Below, piece by piece: positions 40,996-41,127 of a stretch of DNA of 41,127 nt. The stretch comes from Candidatus Brevefilum sp. (GTDB lineage: Bacteria; Chloroflexota; Anaerolineae; Anaerolineales; Anaerolineaceae): positions 1 to 41,127 of the forward strand of contig JAHYJN010000020.1 of NCBI GenBank assembly GCA_019428905.1. Direction: 5' to 3'. A program made the translations under genes and the position numbers. The first letter of the stretch is position 1; each line of letters starts with the position of its first letter. The notes under the pieces were generated by a model that did no database searches, was not told the origin of the DNA, and saw only the letters and a list, made by a program, of their open reading frames with translations.

Positions 40996-41127
40996 ATGAG
41001 CGTATTTTTGTTGATTTTACAAGTTGTGATTGTGATTAGCCTCCTGATCTTCTTCCATGAGCTGGGACACTTCTTGTCGGCGCGAGCTGTTGGCGTACCG
41101 ATTGAGGAATTTGGCTTTGGTTACCCG
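40996..41127 (+). CDS. rseP: site-2 protease, RseP-like (3' end outside window)
   Basis: The first 44 residues only. MSVFLLILQVVIVISLLIFF is the first membrane helix and runs into HELGHF, the HExxH zinc motif of M50 intramembrane metalloproteases, followed by LSARAVGVPIEEFGFGYP, the usual RseP/YaeL order. It would cut membrane-anchored regulatory or signal-peptide remnants. GAGG sits five bases before the ATG. Neighbouring isoprenoid genes are usual for rseP in bacteria (ispC/dxr in non-mevalonate species), and here the mevalonate-type decarboxylase is in that place. Confidence 0.85.
   Translation, partial: MSVFLLILQVVIVISLLIFFHELGHFLSARAVGVPIEEFGFGYP

Overview
The window looks like a chromosomal segment of a bacterium of the phylum Chloroflexota, most likely class Anaerolineae. 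This is inferred from gene content and not from a marker gene. The pointers are a fused alpha-beta glycyl-tRNA synthetase, a mevalonate-type decarboxylase next to an RseP-like protease, an F420-type LLM oxidoreductase, a sugar ABC importer whose lipoprotein has a long Pro/Glu linker, a DUF5667-type anti-sigma protein, and many short intergenic palindromes. Most genes are moderately GC-rich. The first 4 kb is clearly more AT-rich.

Layout. 1-4219 is an accessory, AT-rich stretch: the tail of an IS1380-like transposase, a secreted Amidase_6-type protein with a one-base-overlapping partner, then a complete IS481-like element (2653-3938) with 15-bp inverted ends and a 6-bp target duplication. 4220-13022 is housekeeping: glyQS, an OMP-decarboxylase-superfamily enzyme coupled to a slipin, an MBL-fold protein, mutY-pcm, a CPBP protease and a small membrane protein. 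13023-15300 holds a MITE-like nested palindrome, a lipoprotein made of two copies of one domain, and a decayed RIO1-like kinase. 15309-19559 is a compact cluster: membrane protein, ECF sigma factor, anti-sigma protein with a repeat linker and solenoid-like tail, and a GT-C-like membrane protein. 19621-24724 carries a MazG-like pyrophosphohydrolase, a YihY membrane protein, the 5-oxoprolinase genes pxpB-pxpC-pxpA and a YqhD-like alcohol dehydrogenase. 25149-29271 is a carbohydrate ABC importer lacking its own ATPase gene; its MalF-like permease carries an inserted membrane domain. 29350-33087 is dense in repeats, with an M28 peptidase, a flavodoxin and a six-unit palindromic array (31858-32490). 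32583-36337 is a possible new system: two paralogous double-zinc-ribbon proteins, a secreted small protein, a membrane protein ending in a zinc ribbon, and an OmpR/BaeS-like two-component pair whose sensor loop is rich in His and Met. 36502-41127 holds an LLM oxidoreductase, a membrane-anchored alpha/beta hydrolase, a DUF4282 protein, a mevalonate (di)phosphate decarboxylase and the start of rseP.

The most interesting points are the zinc-ribbon/two-component locus, the families of nested palindromes between genes (several copies in this one window), the sigma/anti-sigma cluster, the MalF-like permease with about 230 extra residues, and the altered active-site motif of the mevalonate decarboxylase. 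No tRNA, rRNA or CRISPR array was seen.
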